Source of the DNA: Hypholoma sublateritium FD-334 SS-4
Taxonomy: Eukaryota > Basidiomycota > Agaricomycetes > Agaricales > Strophariaceae
Direction: 5' to 3'
Assembly (NCBI GenBank): GCA_000827495.1
Contig: KN817528.1
Span: 558,001-622,000, forward strand
DNA length: 64,000 bases
The notes below the pieces were generated by a model. It saw nothing but the letters and a program-made list of their open reading frames with translations, was not told where the DNA came from and did not search any database. A program made the position numbers and the translations under genes. Each line of letters begins with the position of its first letter. The first letter of the stretch is position 1. Shown in pieces: positions 36,940 through 48,544 of this stretch.

Positions 36940-37836
36940 TACCCTTTAATATTGGATGTACGATCAGTCAACTTACACGCAAGGACTTAGGCAGTTCGTC
37001 TCCTCCTATAATTCAAGACATGTACTCGGTTTTTTACGATGATTATGTATGTATAACAATATTCCTTGTCTCAAGTCCATTACAGATACTGTACTCTTCG
37101 ATGTCCAATGACGATTGGATACATGCATATATGCTAAGTGTGCCCCGTTTTATACGGTCTTGGCTGACTTGGTGTATGCATAGACATCAGAACAAGGAAG
37201 ATATACCGTCACAGTAAGCTTCGGGCGAGGCCGCAGCAATGAAGCCTGTGGTGTATGCATAGACATCAGAGTGACTCATGTAAAACAGAGTTTGTAAACC
37301 AGAAGCTGAGGGGTTCAGGGCGGTAGCTGCTCCAGGAACTCAAGACTATAGAAACAGAGAGAATATAGATCCCGGATCGTTTTCAACAAACAACGAACAC
37401 TTTCACAGTCTGGTAGCCATTCCCTTGACCACATTCACAACTTGTCGAAATATTGCCTCCCCCGCTGGCTCGAGTAAGTTGTGCGCCCATCGAGCCTCAG
37501 GTGCTGTGTCATTGACAGCCTAAGACTACAGGTATACAAATCCAGCCGTTTACACCTACAGTGTTCGTCTGAGATTTGGTACTGCGTACATCTACAATCC
37601 TGTTCAAGTTCGAGACCACCGAGGTCCTAGTCAAGTGGTGTGTTCAAGCCTGCTGGTCTCTGTTGGCTCTCTGTTTCAAAAAGTGATTGCAGCGCAATAT
37701 CAACATGCGATATCCCAAATTTATAGTACAATAGTGTAGGTTGGTCTGGTCCATCCTTTTACACAAAATATAATACAATGCCGTCCTCCAAAATAAAGTC
37801 AGTTAGTTCTTTTACATCGCAAGAGTATAGTGCCCC
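36940..37836. other. Intergenic region between convergent DNAJC8-like and RMI1 genes
   Basis: About 0.9 kb with no supported gene. It contains a 21-base direct repeat (listed separately) and several short T-rich runs. Nothing else stands out. Confidence 0.45.
37171..37270 (+). repeat. 21-base perfect direct repeat, two copies
   Basis: GGTGTATGCATAGACATCAG plus one further A occurs at 37171-37191 and again at 37250-37270, about 79 bases apart. It may be a footprint of a small duplication or insertion. Confidence 0.8.
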
Positions 37837-39864
37837 TCATTCGGAGTCAGATAGATCAATAACGTCGTCTGGATTAACCGCTTGCACTACAGGCCTACCG
37901 GTTCGTTGACTGAGCGCCAGTGCTGCCCCGAAACTCGGACGCTCACTCGTCATGCGCTGACGGACGTGCCGAGCGGGCACCGGCTGGTTTTCTTTGTCCT
38001 CCATCTCCTCGTCTGAGTCGTCGATCTCAATCACGTCGAGCAGAACTCGGGGGGGTGCTGCTGGTCCGGCGGAATTGGTTATAGGTAGAGAAGGCTTCCT
38101 GTCTTCTGTGCGTGTGCCCATCATTATGTGTGATGAGTGCGCCCCGGAAGAGGGTGTCGTATTCCTTCCAATATTCGAGCTACCGGGCACTGGAGCAGCG
38201 GCTTTTTCCACTTCGTCTACGTCGTCCCAGCGGAAATCCGGAGGGAAGTCGTCGTCCATGGCGTAGTCGTCAGAGTCAGCGAAAAGCTCCTGGACTTTCT
38301 CAGGTGGTGTATCTGGTAGAAACAGAGGCTGATGTCGGTCCGGAGCCTTCCCCTTGTCCACGCGGGGCGGTGGAGCCTGGTTCTCATCCACACCAAATTC
38401 ATCAAGAAGGTCGAAGTCAAAGGCGCCGTTGCTCTCCCTTGGCCGCAGCGCAGGGGGGGACGCAGGGATAGTGCGCACAAGTTGCCGAGGGGTTGGGGTG
38501 AGTGTGAAGCCCAGGTTATTGCCCTGCAGCGCGACCTTGATGTCGTGGTCACGCGCGGCCTTGGACAGCGCGCTGTTTTTGGCGGCACGACCTGTGTTAT
38601 CGAAATAACGCGACGCCGACGCGGGCTTGATGTCCTTCGACCCCGCGAAGGCGAGCGTGGCGCGCTGCGCGTGGGTTGGGCGCGTGCCCATCTCATGGTC
38701 GTCCTCGGCGTTGCTCCCGGTGCTGGTCCGCCCCGTGCGCGAAGGGAGCGCCGCAATTGGGCGTTCCAATTTCCCAGGCCAGGTAAAGTCCACAACTTCG
38801 GGAAAGATAGGGATACGGCGACGAGGTTCCATGCTGACGTCGTCGGTGTGCCGCTGATCGAGGTCCATGTCCAGAGGGGGTGATATCTCGCGCAAAGGCG
38901 ATCGTCCTGCGCGTGCAGCTAGAGCAGGCACGGTTGCTTGTAAAAGGACAGGCGCTGCTGCTTGCAGAGCTGCAGGTTCTGGAGCATCCGCTGTATCCGC
39001 TGTCTCGGGAGAAAGTGGGCGTCTGTAGATAACTTCAGTCGTGAAGGGTTGATATTTTCATTCAATGTGCCGCACCCTAATCGCGTGTTCAGCCCTCTCT
39101 TGAAGTCCTTTAATTGCCCCTCCTCCAAATCCGAATATCTACCTCCGAGAAGGGTAACGGTGGCCGGTTCGAGGAACGCCATTCCATTGTGTATCCGCGT
39201 GCCTCTGAGTTGCATCTAGTGGCCTTTGAATTCCAACGCGGTTCGGCATGTAAATAGAACAATGAGACTGACCTTGTATCCAAGCTCGGTGATGCCAAGT
39301 GTCAGCTGTGGAAGCGGACGGTACTCCATCGCGTCGATAAACGTATTTCCATCTGTGAGCTCAAACCGAAGGGTGCCCCGTGGATACTTCGGCATCGGCC
39401 CCTCGCCCTCAACCTCCACATCCCCGTCCTCCTCACCCTCGATGTTGCCGACACCAGCCCGCATACGCTCCTCGCGCGCAGCGCGCGTTTGCTCGAGCTG
39501 GAAAGCACTGACGCCGATCTCCGTGATGCGCACAATCTGGACGAGGAGCGGCGCGCCCTGCAGTTTTTCGGTAGCTTGTTTGATGCCGGGGCGCAAGCCA
39601 GTACCGGCGAGCATTGAATCCGCCAGATCGGATTCGAGGAGCTGCTCTTTGACGCGGTCCATGAACTGAGGGAACGCGGTGACGGGCGATATGTTCTGTT
39701 CGTTCACCAGCCACTCGTAGCACCCCTGCAGCCAGTCCTGCAGGAAAGGAATTGCAAGTTAGCAGCATTTTGGTGACTTCTTAATCTAGGGCACTGACAG
39801 GATCTACGCGCGGTTTGGGGAAGTGCGTGTTGAGCCACTGGACAACTGACTCTGGCGGGACCAT
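37837..39864 (-). CDS. RMI1: RecQ-mediated genome instability protein 1 (RMI1)-like
   Basis: Exons: 39799-39864, 39273-39737, 39076-39215, 37837-39022; 1857 bases, 618 aa. The N-terminal region has MVPPESVVQWLNTHFPKP, DWLQGCYEWLVNE, and the OB-fold with GAPLLVQIVRITEIGVSAFQ, PRGTLRFELTDGNTFIDAMEY, and LGYKMQLRG ... FLEPATVTLLGG, all typical of RMI1. The long C-terminal part is acidic, disordered and contains possible SUMO-interaction-like segments (LLDVIEIDDSDEE, DDVIDLSDSE at the very end). RMI1 binds Top3 and the RecQ helicase Sgs1/BLM to dissolve double Holliday junctions. The third intron acceptor was set at CTACAG so that exons 3 and 4 stay in frame. The C-terminal length exceeds yeast Rmi1 (241 aa) but fits filamentous fungi with extended tails. 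Confidence 0.88.
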
Positions 39865-40135
39865 GTGTAAGTAATGAAGTGAAAGGAAGTCGCGTATAAA
39901 AGTCGCGAGGCGCGTCCGATCGCGTTCAACTTGCCATCACTCCGACCCAAAAAAGGGAGGATGATCTAAGTGCAAGCACAAAGGGGTCTCGATCAGCGCT
40001 CATCAACAGCTGTTGTTGAAAAGAAAATCGTCATATATGTAGTATCTCCACAAGAGTTGGGGCAGGTAATAATACAGTGAATATTAGTATTATAGCAGGT
40101 ATAAGTAATGTCGTAGATAGTAATGAACCAGTTTA

Positions 40136-43100
40136 TTAGGATGTCAGAGTCACATACATTTTGGTCCTCCGCAGGCCCAAGTCGATGTGATTCAATTTTA
40201 CGAGTAAATCGCTACCGGGAGGTAGATCCACGTAGAAAGATGGTAGGTCCATTGCGTAGGCCTGGATGCCCAGGTCGGGTAACACCACGGAGACGGACAA
40301 CGAGTTTAAGTTATCTCGCGATGGTGTATGCAGCGTCCACGCTTTGATGCGGGAAAGCGGGTCGCCATTGGGTCGCTCGACGCCTCTGGCGGTGTCGCTG
40401 GCGAATCGCTTGAGGTACATGAGCGCGTAGAAAAGTTTGTTTGCCTTCTCGAGCCTGCGATACTGCACATCCTTTACGCCGGCCTCGAGAATCAGCGTCT
40501 CCATTTCCTCTTTGGAGAACGGCACCCGCGCAGGGGCCTTGGACCCAAGCAATGCATGGTGTATCTGCCAGTGGAGCGCAAGGTCCATGAAGCGCCGCAG
40601 GGGTGACGTGACACGGCTGTAGCCCACGCCCGCGGGCAGGCCGAGGAGCGCGTGTGCGCCGGGCTCGAGCATGTACTTCCCACTACTGGCGAATCCCTGC
40701 GCCTTGAGGAAATCCTGCTGCGAAATGACGTTCGTGTTGTTCGCGAATTTTAGCGCTAGTTCGTAGTCGGGCCACTCGAATGGGTCGACGGCCCGTCGGA
40801 TGAAGGGCAGGTCGTGGTCCGATGCAAAGCGCGACGCGACCTGGCACGCGAGCTTCATCATCTCAGAGACTAGGTTGCGCGCACCGTGGTCCTCATTGCT
40901 GATGGAGCCCACGGAGTATTGCATCTCCGGGAAACCGTGATACACTGCGCCGGGCAGATGCGGGCTTTTGATGTCGACCGGGGGCAGCGTTAGCATGTCA
41001 ATTTCAACGAATGTCGAATCGAGAAGCAAAATTCGATCCACAACGGCGCGTTTGTACTCCTGGTCCAATGCCAACTTGCGAAGGAGCCGGAGATCGGCTA
41101 GGTCGTCCTCAGAAAGAGGTGCGTTGACACCAACTCTAGTGGGGCGGGTACCGCCGAACGGATAGGTCTTGCTGAAGGCTTCGTTTCCAAGTGCCAAGTC
41201 CACTTCGTCATACGTCGTTTTGCGGACATTCCGCAGAAGGCCAGCACGAACTTTGTAGTCGAGAACTTTTGCTTTCCCGTCTACTTTGATGCTAAAAGTC
41301 ATGACGTGATTAGGCTGGTCCCTCGATACCGTGTCGGTCAAAGAGAGTCCCAACTTTGGGTCATGCAGGACAGAGAATGGAAGCATAGGGAAAAGCTCGG
41401 TGCCAAAATATAACGCCGAAAACTGTGTGCGCGCCCTGACGGACAAAGCATGGCCAGGATGGAGCTGTCTTGCTGGATCCGCAATGTGTACATGTATCCA
41501 ATGGTTTTCTGGTTCTGAAGGTATCCGCTCCACGGAAACGCCATCGTCGAGTTCTGATGCGGTGTGGCTATCAATGACAAAAGTCTTTAGATTGCCAAAG
41601 TCATGTCGTACGGAGTCTAACGGGTCCGATGGGTGGAAGTCGTAGGGACCGAGGACTAAGCCTGCGATCGGCTGTGGGTGTGACGATGCGCGGTATATCT
41701 GTTCCAGCTCCTTCTCTATGGGACCTCGAGCACCAAAGTCTCCAGAAGGATTGAGCAGCGGAGACAGTACGTGTAGATCCTGCCAGGGAGCCATGATGCG
41801 AAGTTCTATCAAGAGCCGATGGATGGTGTCGTCCGAAACCTCGGCAACTCGCAAGACATCTGTGACGATAGTATTGCGGCCAATTTGGTATGGATCAAGT
41901 TGGCTCGAAATGTGTTGTTGCAAAGAACGGAGCAGGTAAGAAAGAATGACTATGTCGGTATCGTTCCAGGATGAATCCCACTTTTCTTGAGTCATGGGAC
42001 CACTATCTCTTGGTGGCTGTTTTTTGTATGCATCGACCACGGCCTGCGCTTTCTCTATGAAATTTTTGTACGGGCCATCGACCTTCGGCTTGATACGGTA
42101 GTCTGCTATCCAGTCTTCCACGGTCTGAATCTCCTTCACGTCGCGTTCGGGGCGCACCCGGAACTTCTGGTTTCGAATGTATCCCGTTTCTGCAATGTAT
42201 TTGAGAGGTCGCTCCATCAGGTATTTGTGTGTCGCGTAATAGTTGATATACCCCGGCTGTACGTAGAATAAGTCCGCTACTTGTTCCAACGTGCACGAGC
42301 CCCATTTTTTGGGATCATGGTGCTTGAGTTCGTCGTAAACGCTCAATATCTTCTGGCGATCCCACATCCGCGATCCCTGGGCTGCTTGTTGTGCTTCGAT
42401 GGAGATCGAGCGCAGCTGCTTGAGGGCTTGTATCCGGGCGTTGAGAGCTTGTGGCGTCTCAGATATGCCCTCGGTTCCACATCGTGCGGCGAGGTCGGCG
42501 GAAATAACGTTGGGGACAGAGAAAAAGACATCCGTCGGCATTGTTGCCGTGATCTCGCCTGTTGAAGTCAGGCATACCGTCTGCAATTTGCCGTCTACTA
42601 GACGGTCAGTCAAAACGATAGCTTCAGAGGTGCGTTCATTTCTGCGCATGTCGTGAGCATAGGACTGGGTCTGGCGTCTAAACACGTACCTCCGCAATTC
42701 CACGAACGAGCCAGGACTGTGGGTCGCAGTCAAGGAAAGCTCTTCCCCCAATTGGATATCGCCCTCTGGCACTGGTGGGGGGCCATCGCCCTGCAAAAAC
42801 AATTCCTTCTGGTTCTGCAACAAGTGTCCTCGCAAAGGCCCTGGATTTATGAAGCGCACAGGCGTCGGTGCACTCGAACCATAGGGCTTATCCGGGGACC
42901 GCCCCTTATCAACGGTGGCTTTGTTCCTGAAGGCCGACCGCGGGTTCACGAATGGAGCCTTTCTCTTTTTGTTGTCTTTGTCGGGAGCCGTCGCGGTGCC
43001 AGCGTCACGATTAGCTTCTCTGCGTCGCTGTTCAGGTCGAGGTCGAGGTCGAGGTGTGGCGGGAATGAGAACCGATGATGAGGTCGAAAATGAGAGGCGC

Positions 43101-43177
43101 TGGATTGGCTGGAATGAACTTGGGCCAGGTGTTTCCGTGCATTGAAGTAGGACGGAGCGAATACAGTGGCGGCGCAT
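40136..43177 (-). CDS. DSS1: Mitochondrial RNB-domain 3'-5' exoribonuclease (DSS1/MSU1-like)
   Basis: One uninterrupted frame of 1013 codons. The ATG at 43177 (MRRHCIRSVLLQ) starts a basic, acid-free presequence for mitochondrial import; the longer open frame upstream lacks an ATG. A winged-helix-like region (CTLEQVADLFYVQPGYINYY) precedes the RNB catalytic domain: FVIDSHTASELDDGVSVE with the metal-binding Asp cluster, HWIHVHIADPAR, LPFSVLHDPKLGLSLT, NLVSEMMKLACQ, and YSRVTSPLRRFMDLALHWQI. The C-terminus resembles an S1 domain remnant. In yeast, Dss1 with the Suv3 helicase forms the mitochondrial degradosome. No intron is seen over 3 kb, which is unusual next to intron-dense neighbours. Confidence 0.93.
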   Translation of the reverse strand: MRRHCIRSVLLQCTETPGPSSFQPIQRLSFSTSSSVLIPATPRPRPRPEQRRREANRDAGTATAPDKDNKKRKAPFVNPRSAFRNKATVDKGRSPDKPYGSSAPTPVRFINPGPLRGHLLQNQKELFLQGDGPPPVPEGDIQLGEELSLTATHSPGSFVELRRYVFRRQTQSYAHDMRRNERTSEAIVLTDRLVDGKLQTVCLTSTGEITATMPTDVFFSVPNVISADLAARCGTEGISETPQALNARIQALKQLRSISIEAQQAAQGSRMWDRQKILSVYDELKHHDPKKWGSCTLEQVADLFYVQPGYINYYATHKYLMERPLKYIAETGYIRNQKFRVRPERDVKEIQTVEDWIADYRIKPKVDGPYKNFIEKAQAVVDAYKKQPPRDSGPMTQEKWDSSWNDTDIVILSYLLRSLQQHISSQLDPYQIGRNTIVTDVLRVAEVSDDTIHRLLIELRIMAPWQDLHVLSPLLNPSGDFGARGPIEKELEQIYRASSHPQPIAGLVLGPYDFHPSDPLDSVRHDFGNLKTFVIDSHTASELDDGVSVERIPSEPENHWIHVHIADPARQLHPGHALSVRARTQFSALYFGTELFPMLPFSVLHDPKLGLSLTDTVSRDQPNHVMTFSIKVDGKAKVLDYKVRAGLLRNVRKTTYDEVDLALGNEAFSKTYPFGGTRPTRVGVNAPLSEDDLADLRLLRKLALDQEYKRAVVDRILLLDSTFVEIDMLTLPPVDIKSPHLPGAVYHGFPEMQYSVGSISNEDHGARNLVSEMMKLACQVASRFASDHDLPFIRRAVDPFEWPDYELALKFANNTNVISQQDFLKAQGFASSGKYMLEPGAHALLGLPAGVGYSRVTSPLRRFMDLALHWQIHHALLGSKAPARVPFSKEEMETLILEAGVKDVQYRRLEKANKLFYALMYLKRFASDTARGVERPNGDPLSRIKAWTLHTPSRDNLNSLSVSVVLPDLGIQAYAMDLPSFYVDLPPGSDLLVKLNHIDLGLRRTKMYVTLTS

Positions 43178-43607
43178 CTTGCTCGTGGCGAACTGGCACA
43201 AACGCGACGAGTCCAAGAAAATTGGAATTCCGGACCGGGTACAGTATTTATTCCCACGCCCTCGCGTTCAAAATTACGCGGGCCGTTGGCACTTTTCTCC
43301 CGGGCCCCAGTCATTGGCTTTTCACAATGAGCATAGAGACTCCACCTCCTAAGTTGTATCTAAACCTCATAACTATGATATCTTCTCATATTTGTTGTGT
43401 TTCAGACTAAGAACACTTTGCTTTCTGGCCCTCTTCAACCGTAAACTGTATGACATCGTCACTGAGCACGCCCTGCAGGAGTCAGCAACTCAAGTAGCAC
43501 CAGTAAGTAATGCCGTGCTCAATCCATGCTCCGGGGAGCTTATTCGATGCAAACACCCCATTAAATATTTTTGGGAAGAAAGGAAAGAATATATTAGATT
43601 CTCCAAA
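43178..43607. other. Short intergenic region between RNB nuclease start and GMC oxidoreductase stop
   Basis: Both neighbours are on the minus strand, so this should hold the RNB promoter and the oxidoreductase 3' flank. An open frame at 43392-43733 overlaps the oxidoreductase last exon on the other strand and is not supported. Confidence 0.4.
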
Positions 43608-46344
43608 TTACTTAGAGTGGAACTCAGCCTTCATCTCATCTGCCAGCTTCTCCGCCAGCGCAAAGCATGCGCCAGCCTAGATCAAAAGACCAAAAACAAG
43701 CATCAACGCCAAGAGCCCCAACAGCTTAAATAATAAAAATACACGCACCGTATGCCCCGACACGATCCACGGGAAGACACTCGCATCCGCGACGCGCAGT
43801 CCATCAATACCATACACGCGCAACCGCGCATCGACGACGCCGCCCTCAACCCACGGTGCCATGCGGCACGTTGACGCCGGGTGGTACACCGTCTCGCACC
43901 GCGCGCGCACGAGCGCCTCGATGTCCGCGTCGCTGCTCAGATGGCGCGCGTGGTCGAGGTCGGGCCGCAGGAAGGCAGAGTCGAGGTGCGATGCGAGGGG
44001 ATCGGTGCGCGCAATGCGCAGGCAGAGCTTGACACCGCGGACGAGCTTGGCGAGATCTTCTGGAGTGGAGATGTAGCTTCAAGATAAAAATGAGCGAAGG
44101 TCTGGCTAGATGATATGGCTTTGTACTCGGGGTTCACGCTGGGCTGTACCCAGGGGTTGGGGGATTTCAGGAGAACAGCACCATGGCTTGACGGCCTAGA
44201 ATATGTAAACAAGTGAGCTCTGAATTTATATGTTCCATTATTGTATCTTTTCACCACACACACCTGAGTAGATAGACGTGCAGAGCGAAAGTATGCACGT
44301 CAAAGCCTATTTTACCGTGTTCCTTACAAAAAAGTCAGAACAACGGCACTGTAGTATCCGTCCGCCTTCAGCACACCTTGTACGCGAACGGCGTCGAGAA
44401 CAGCTCGAGGTCGGGACTATCCGGCGCCGAGGACGTGTCCACCAATTTATCCGGGAACTCCGCCTCCGGGAATAGGACAGGGTCATCCGAGCGCACAAAC
44501 GCAGCGCACTCTCCGAACTGTGAACATGGATATTGTGGCGGCTGAAAAACAACTAATGGGAACGCACGTTCATCGCCAGCGGGCCTCCCGTGCCTAGGAC
44601 GTGATAGCGGAACACCGCGCCAAGGGTCTTCCAGACGTCGGAGAGGGACGAGGGCTTCAGCCATTTTGGTGAGAGGTTGTTCTTGTCCTTGAAATAAAGG
44701 TCGACGACCGGGTGGTCAACGAGACGCTGCCCGACACCCGGAAGATCTAAGATAGGCGTTATTCCCCGGGATTTGAGTTGCTGGGCGGGTCCGATTCCCG
44801 ACAGCATGAGGATCTAAGGGCAGATTATTGAGCAACAATTAGAATTATGGAGATTATTCCATACGTGTGGCGAGTGAACGGCGCCTCCACTATTGGTAGA
44901 ATTTCAACATTGCATTTGTTGCATGAAGGAACTTGAAAACAGCTCACGAGACGACGACCTCCTTCGCATACACCTTCCACGTAGGACCACCCTCCCGACT
45001 CCCAAATTCTACCCCGACCGCTCTAGGTCTGCCATTGGCGGTCTTGGTATCGAACAGAACGCGCGTGGCAGTGGCATGAATGGCGACCGTCAAATTCATC
45101 CTGTTCAACACATTCGGGGTCAGGTACGCTGTCTCGGCGGAGACACGGCGGTAGTTCTTGTCGATGTAAGTCACTGGTGGTGCAATCACATTTATTTAAT
45201 GGCTGGATGCAGTGGCTAGTTCGATGTCTTTGGCAACACTCACTGATGCGCGCAGCGCCTAGCGTCCCGTCTTTTCCGTTGAAGTCATGCGTGCGCTTGA
45301 TCCCCACGCCGACGCAGGCATCGACGAACGCACGGCTTGGCGGTGTGATTGTGTTGAAGAAACCGGTGTGTACTGGGCCGTCGCGCCCCCGTGCTGATGT
45401 GTCAACCTCGGGGTATGAGGGGTGTGGTTGGTACGCTTCGAATTTACGAAAGTATCTATTTCATGATTAGACAATTCGTAATGAGAGCAATGGGAGCAAA
45501 TGCACTGCGCGATATTCTTCCAGGACCAGGAAGGGTCCCCGATGTAGGCAGCCCATTCGTTGAAGTCACCAAACGCCCCATACTGAGCCCTGGTGAACCA
45601 GGGTCATTAATAATAGAGGACGGTTGACATAAGGAGGCCATACATTTGCGCGTTGATGGAGGAGCCTACAGCATCGTCAATTGACAGAATAATTCCTGAA
45701 TTTCAGCGCACACACATCCGCCCAACATCTTTGCTCGAGGCCAGAACATGCTCTTTCCGTTCGCCTCCAGTTGCGGCTCGGTACGCAAACCATGCACATG
45801 CGTGGCATTGTATAAAAGACGTCCGTAACCAGCCGGCGTCCTGCTCTCGCTGAGAGCCGCACCACTTCCGAGGAAAATAATATCGGCATTGCGCCAGACA
45901 GACTGGACATGTATGTGCGCACCTTCCGCCTGCCTCGAGGAGGAGAACACGGATGGTAGGGTCCTCTGAGAGCCGTGCTGCAAGTGCACATCCTGCGGTT
46001 CCTACGGATCAAGCGCGTGAATGCCGATCCATTACAGAGACCGTGAGCTGGCACTCCGTACCGCCTCCGACGACGACGACATCGTATTTCGTATCAACCA
46101 AAGGTCCTGTGCTCGTTGCACTCGCACCGACGGGCTCGCCCGCCGTGTCAAGGTTGGAGACGTATTTGCGGCTCTTCGAGCGTGCTCCAAGTAGAAGTTT
46201 GAGGACAATGATGAGCGCGGCTCCCGAGAGGACTATCTTTGCTTTCTTTCTCTGGGCGATGGCTCCAATAAACCTTTCAATCACGGCGCGCAGGGGCGCT
46301 TGGAGGCCGGTTAAAGCTGACGCTTCGCTGAGCGCGCTGGCCAT
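43608..46344 (-). CDS. Membrane-anchored GMC-family FAD oxidoreductase
   Basis: Fourteen exons: 46062-46344, 45923-46001, 45716-45849, 45644-45665, 45506-45589, 45244-45455, 44948-45173, 44865-44889, 44568-44813, 44377-44517, 44264-44322, 44127-44195, 43749-44076, 43608-43676; 1977 bases, 658 aa. Residues 36-53 (KIVLSGAALIIVLKLLLG) form an N-terminal membrane anchor after basic residues. The ADP-binding motif is DVVVVGGGTAGCALAARLSE, ending in VLLLEAGG. Also seen: WPRAKMLGGCSSINAQM, GAVHSPHILMLSGIGP (GMC signature 2), and the C-terminal catalytic region TVYHPASTCRMAP and RVADASVFPWIVSGHT. Members include alcohol and aryl-alcohol oxidases and glucose dehydrogenases; the substrate cannot be told. 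Two exons are only 22 and 25 bases long. There is no cleavable signal peptide, so it may be an internal membrane enzyme. Confidence 0.92.
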
Positions 46345-46642
46345 GGACGACCTTAAATTGAGATGAATGCAGCGCTATGCAGCGGAATCAAAGCGCGGGG
46401 AATATGACGTGCGTATTACGCGTCCTAGCTACAGGATCTGTTGGGCAGACGGTTTGCTGCTCGGAATGGCCGCCGGAGGATGGGATGGGAGCAACAGATC
46501 ACAAGTGCTGATTATACTGACAAAATTGACTGACTTTGGCGTTTTTGTCCGTGCGATTTTGGGCTCGATTTTGAGGAATTTGTTGACTACCGGAGTCAAC
46601 TTGAGTCAACAACGTCAACAGCGCAGTCTTTGCCACCAAGTC

Positions 46643-48544
46643 CATGCTAGTACTCAACTGCTATTATCCTGCCGAAAATCCATCGCGTTTGCCATCTACG
46701 TTGGATCCGACGCAAATATCTATCCAGCGCGTAACGATATCTTTCAGTGCCTCAAAGTGGAAGAAGGGAGAGAGCGCTGGCGCTCAACCAACCCAGCCAA
46801 AAGGCGTGTTTAGAGATGGCCATCCATCTCTAAACCCAGCGCTATATATGGCTGTAAGGGACCACCCTTACACAAAGACGAAGGGCAGTTGCGTGATGTT
46901 CGAGGATTAGATCTACGTCTTTACAAGGCACGCATTTCCTTCTATCACAGGTGTTGACTGTTAACTCACTCCCAGCAGGCGGATAGTATTACTGTAACTG
47001 ATACTATCCAGCTTACGGAACGCTACCGTCAGTGCCTGACACGGATATCCGTAGTGCACGAGGGTTCAAAAAGTTAGGGCGGCTGCTTTAGGGAGACTAC
47101 CGTCAGTGGATCCACAGTCAACCCGACACCGCCAATCTGGCTGCTGGTTTCAGCGGATTCACGGAGGTGGCCTGCCGAAGCGTATGATACATATAATCGT
47201 TGCGGATCAAGAGGGTATGTTCTTTAAATCATCTTCCATAAGTCCCTGTGCTTAATTTATAACAGTAATGGAGATGTGATACTCTGGGTGTCCCAGACGC
47301 CCCATACAGGTGGAAAATCAGAAAGGGTATGTCATAATCGAACAGCCGTGTGTCCCGTAATAATCTCCTCTGAACCTTGCCGTAGGTCTCGCACAACGCA
47401 TTGAAACTGCATCTTCGGGCCCCTCCCCATCCGAGATTGTGAAGACTGCAGGGGCTGTAAACAAATTCCTCGGGGGGATTCTCCGGTCTACCTAAATCAA
47501 GTCCCAGCTTAAATATTTAGCTCGCCGCTGGCTCGGTTGCAACAGAGCCTTGGATATCAGCTTTTTGCTCGACGGTCACGATGGCTGGCACAAGCAAATT
47601 GCGAAGGTTACTAAGTTCTGCCCTTACGCATCCTAAGCTATCCCATTGGTCTGTTGGAGCTCAAGAACACGCTAGGCATTGGTAGGGATGCAATGTATAA
47701 GACTATTGTGGACTGCACTAAAATCATTGCAGCAAAAGAGGTACGTAGAAATTATAGTTTGCTGAATTGCGGCAAGTCCTGACATTTTTTCGTTAGCCTA
47801 AGCCCTTGCATGGAAGCTGCAACTTTCCTGTTATTCTACTCGCTATCTCGGGGGCGCGCCTGCAAGTTTCGGCCGTTGTTTTTTCGGGTTCAGTATACGC
47901 GACTAGCCTCCTCACACTCGACATTAGCTCTGGATTCCATGCTTCACAGAATATTCTCCGGCTTGCACGCGTCTTTACTGCGTTGTCGAAGGGCATTGGG
48001 GGATATGACCAGTGCAATATACAATGCCACCCTTTACCTGGCTGACACAGACATCGACGTTGTGGTCAAGTTTACGACGCGCTACAACGAAGATGCAAAT
48101 CGCCTGCCAGCCGAAGCGAACCTGGCACCGCGACTCCACCATTGCCTGCGCATCGTTTGGGACGTGTATATGGTTATCATGGACTACGTGAAGGACGCCA
48201 AAACTGTCTGGCAGCTGCTTGAAGATCAGGCCCAGATTAACCCCATCGTTCTGTAAAAAGTCGACGCGGCGATGAAGCTTCTACACCAAAATGATATTGT
48301 TTTGGGGGATCTGTGTGACGCTAATGTGCTTTTCGCACCTTCTCCGGGAAACACGATGGTAGCCGGCAAGGTGTACCTTGTCGACTTCGACTGGGATGGC
48401 CGTGCTGGCGTAGGTCGGTATCGGGCGACGCTCAACAGAGAGAATTACGACGGCAGCATGCTACCCCATGGCATCATGGAAAAAGATCATGATACGAAAC
48501 AGTTCGAAGGCTTGTCACGAAGCATTACCAGGAATACAGTGTGA
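46643..48544 (+). pseudogene. Decayed inverted copy of the CRN-kinase gene
   Basis: It matches copy A from the start codon region to the stop and beyond, in the opposite orientation. Breaks: about 110-120 bases of foreign sequence near 46762-46880 and about 90 bases near 47008-47095 interrupt the header; several small indels shift the frame near 47280 and 47480-47630; part of the middle exon near 47520-47560 is missing; and there is an in-frame TAA at 48254-48256 before the catalytic loop. The kinase segments still read clearly (VVVKFTTRYNEDA, VYLVDFDWDGRAGVG). Intron positions are kept, including GTATGT donors at about 47215 and 47329. The last part from 48272 still forms an open frame of 90 codons. 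It probably makes no functional protein. Confidence 0.85.
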
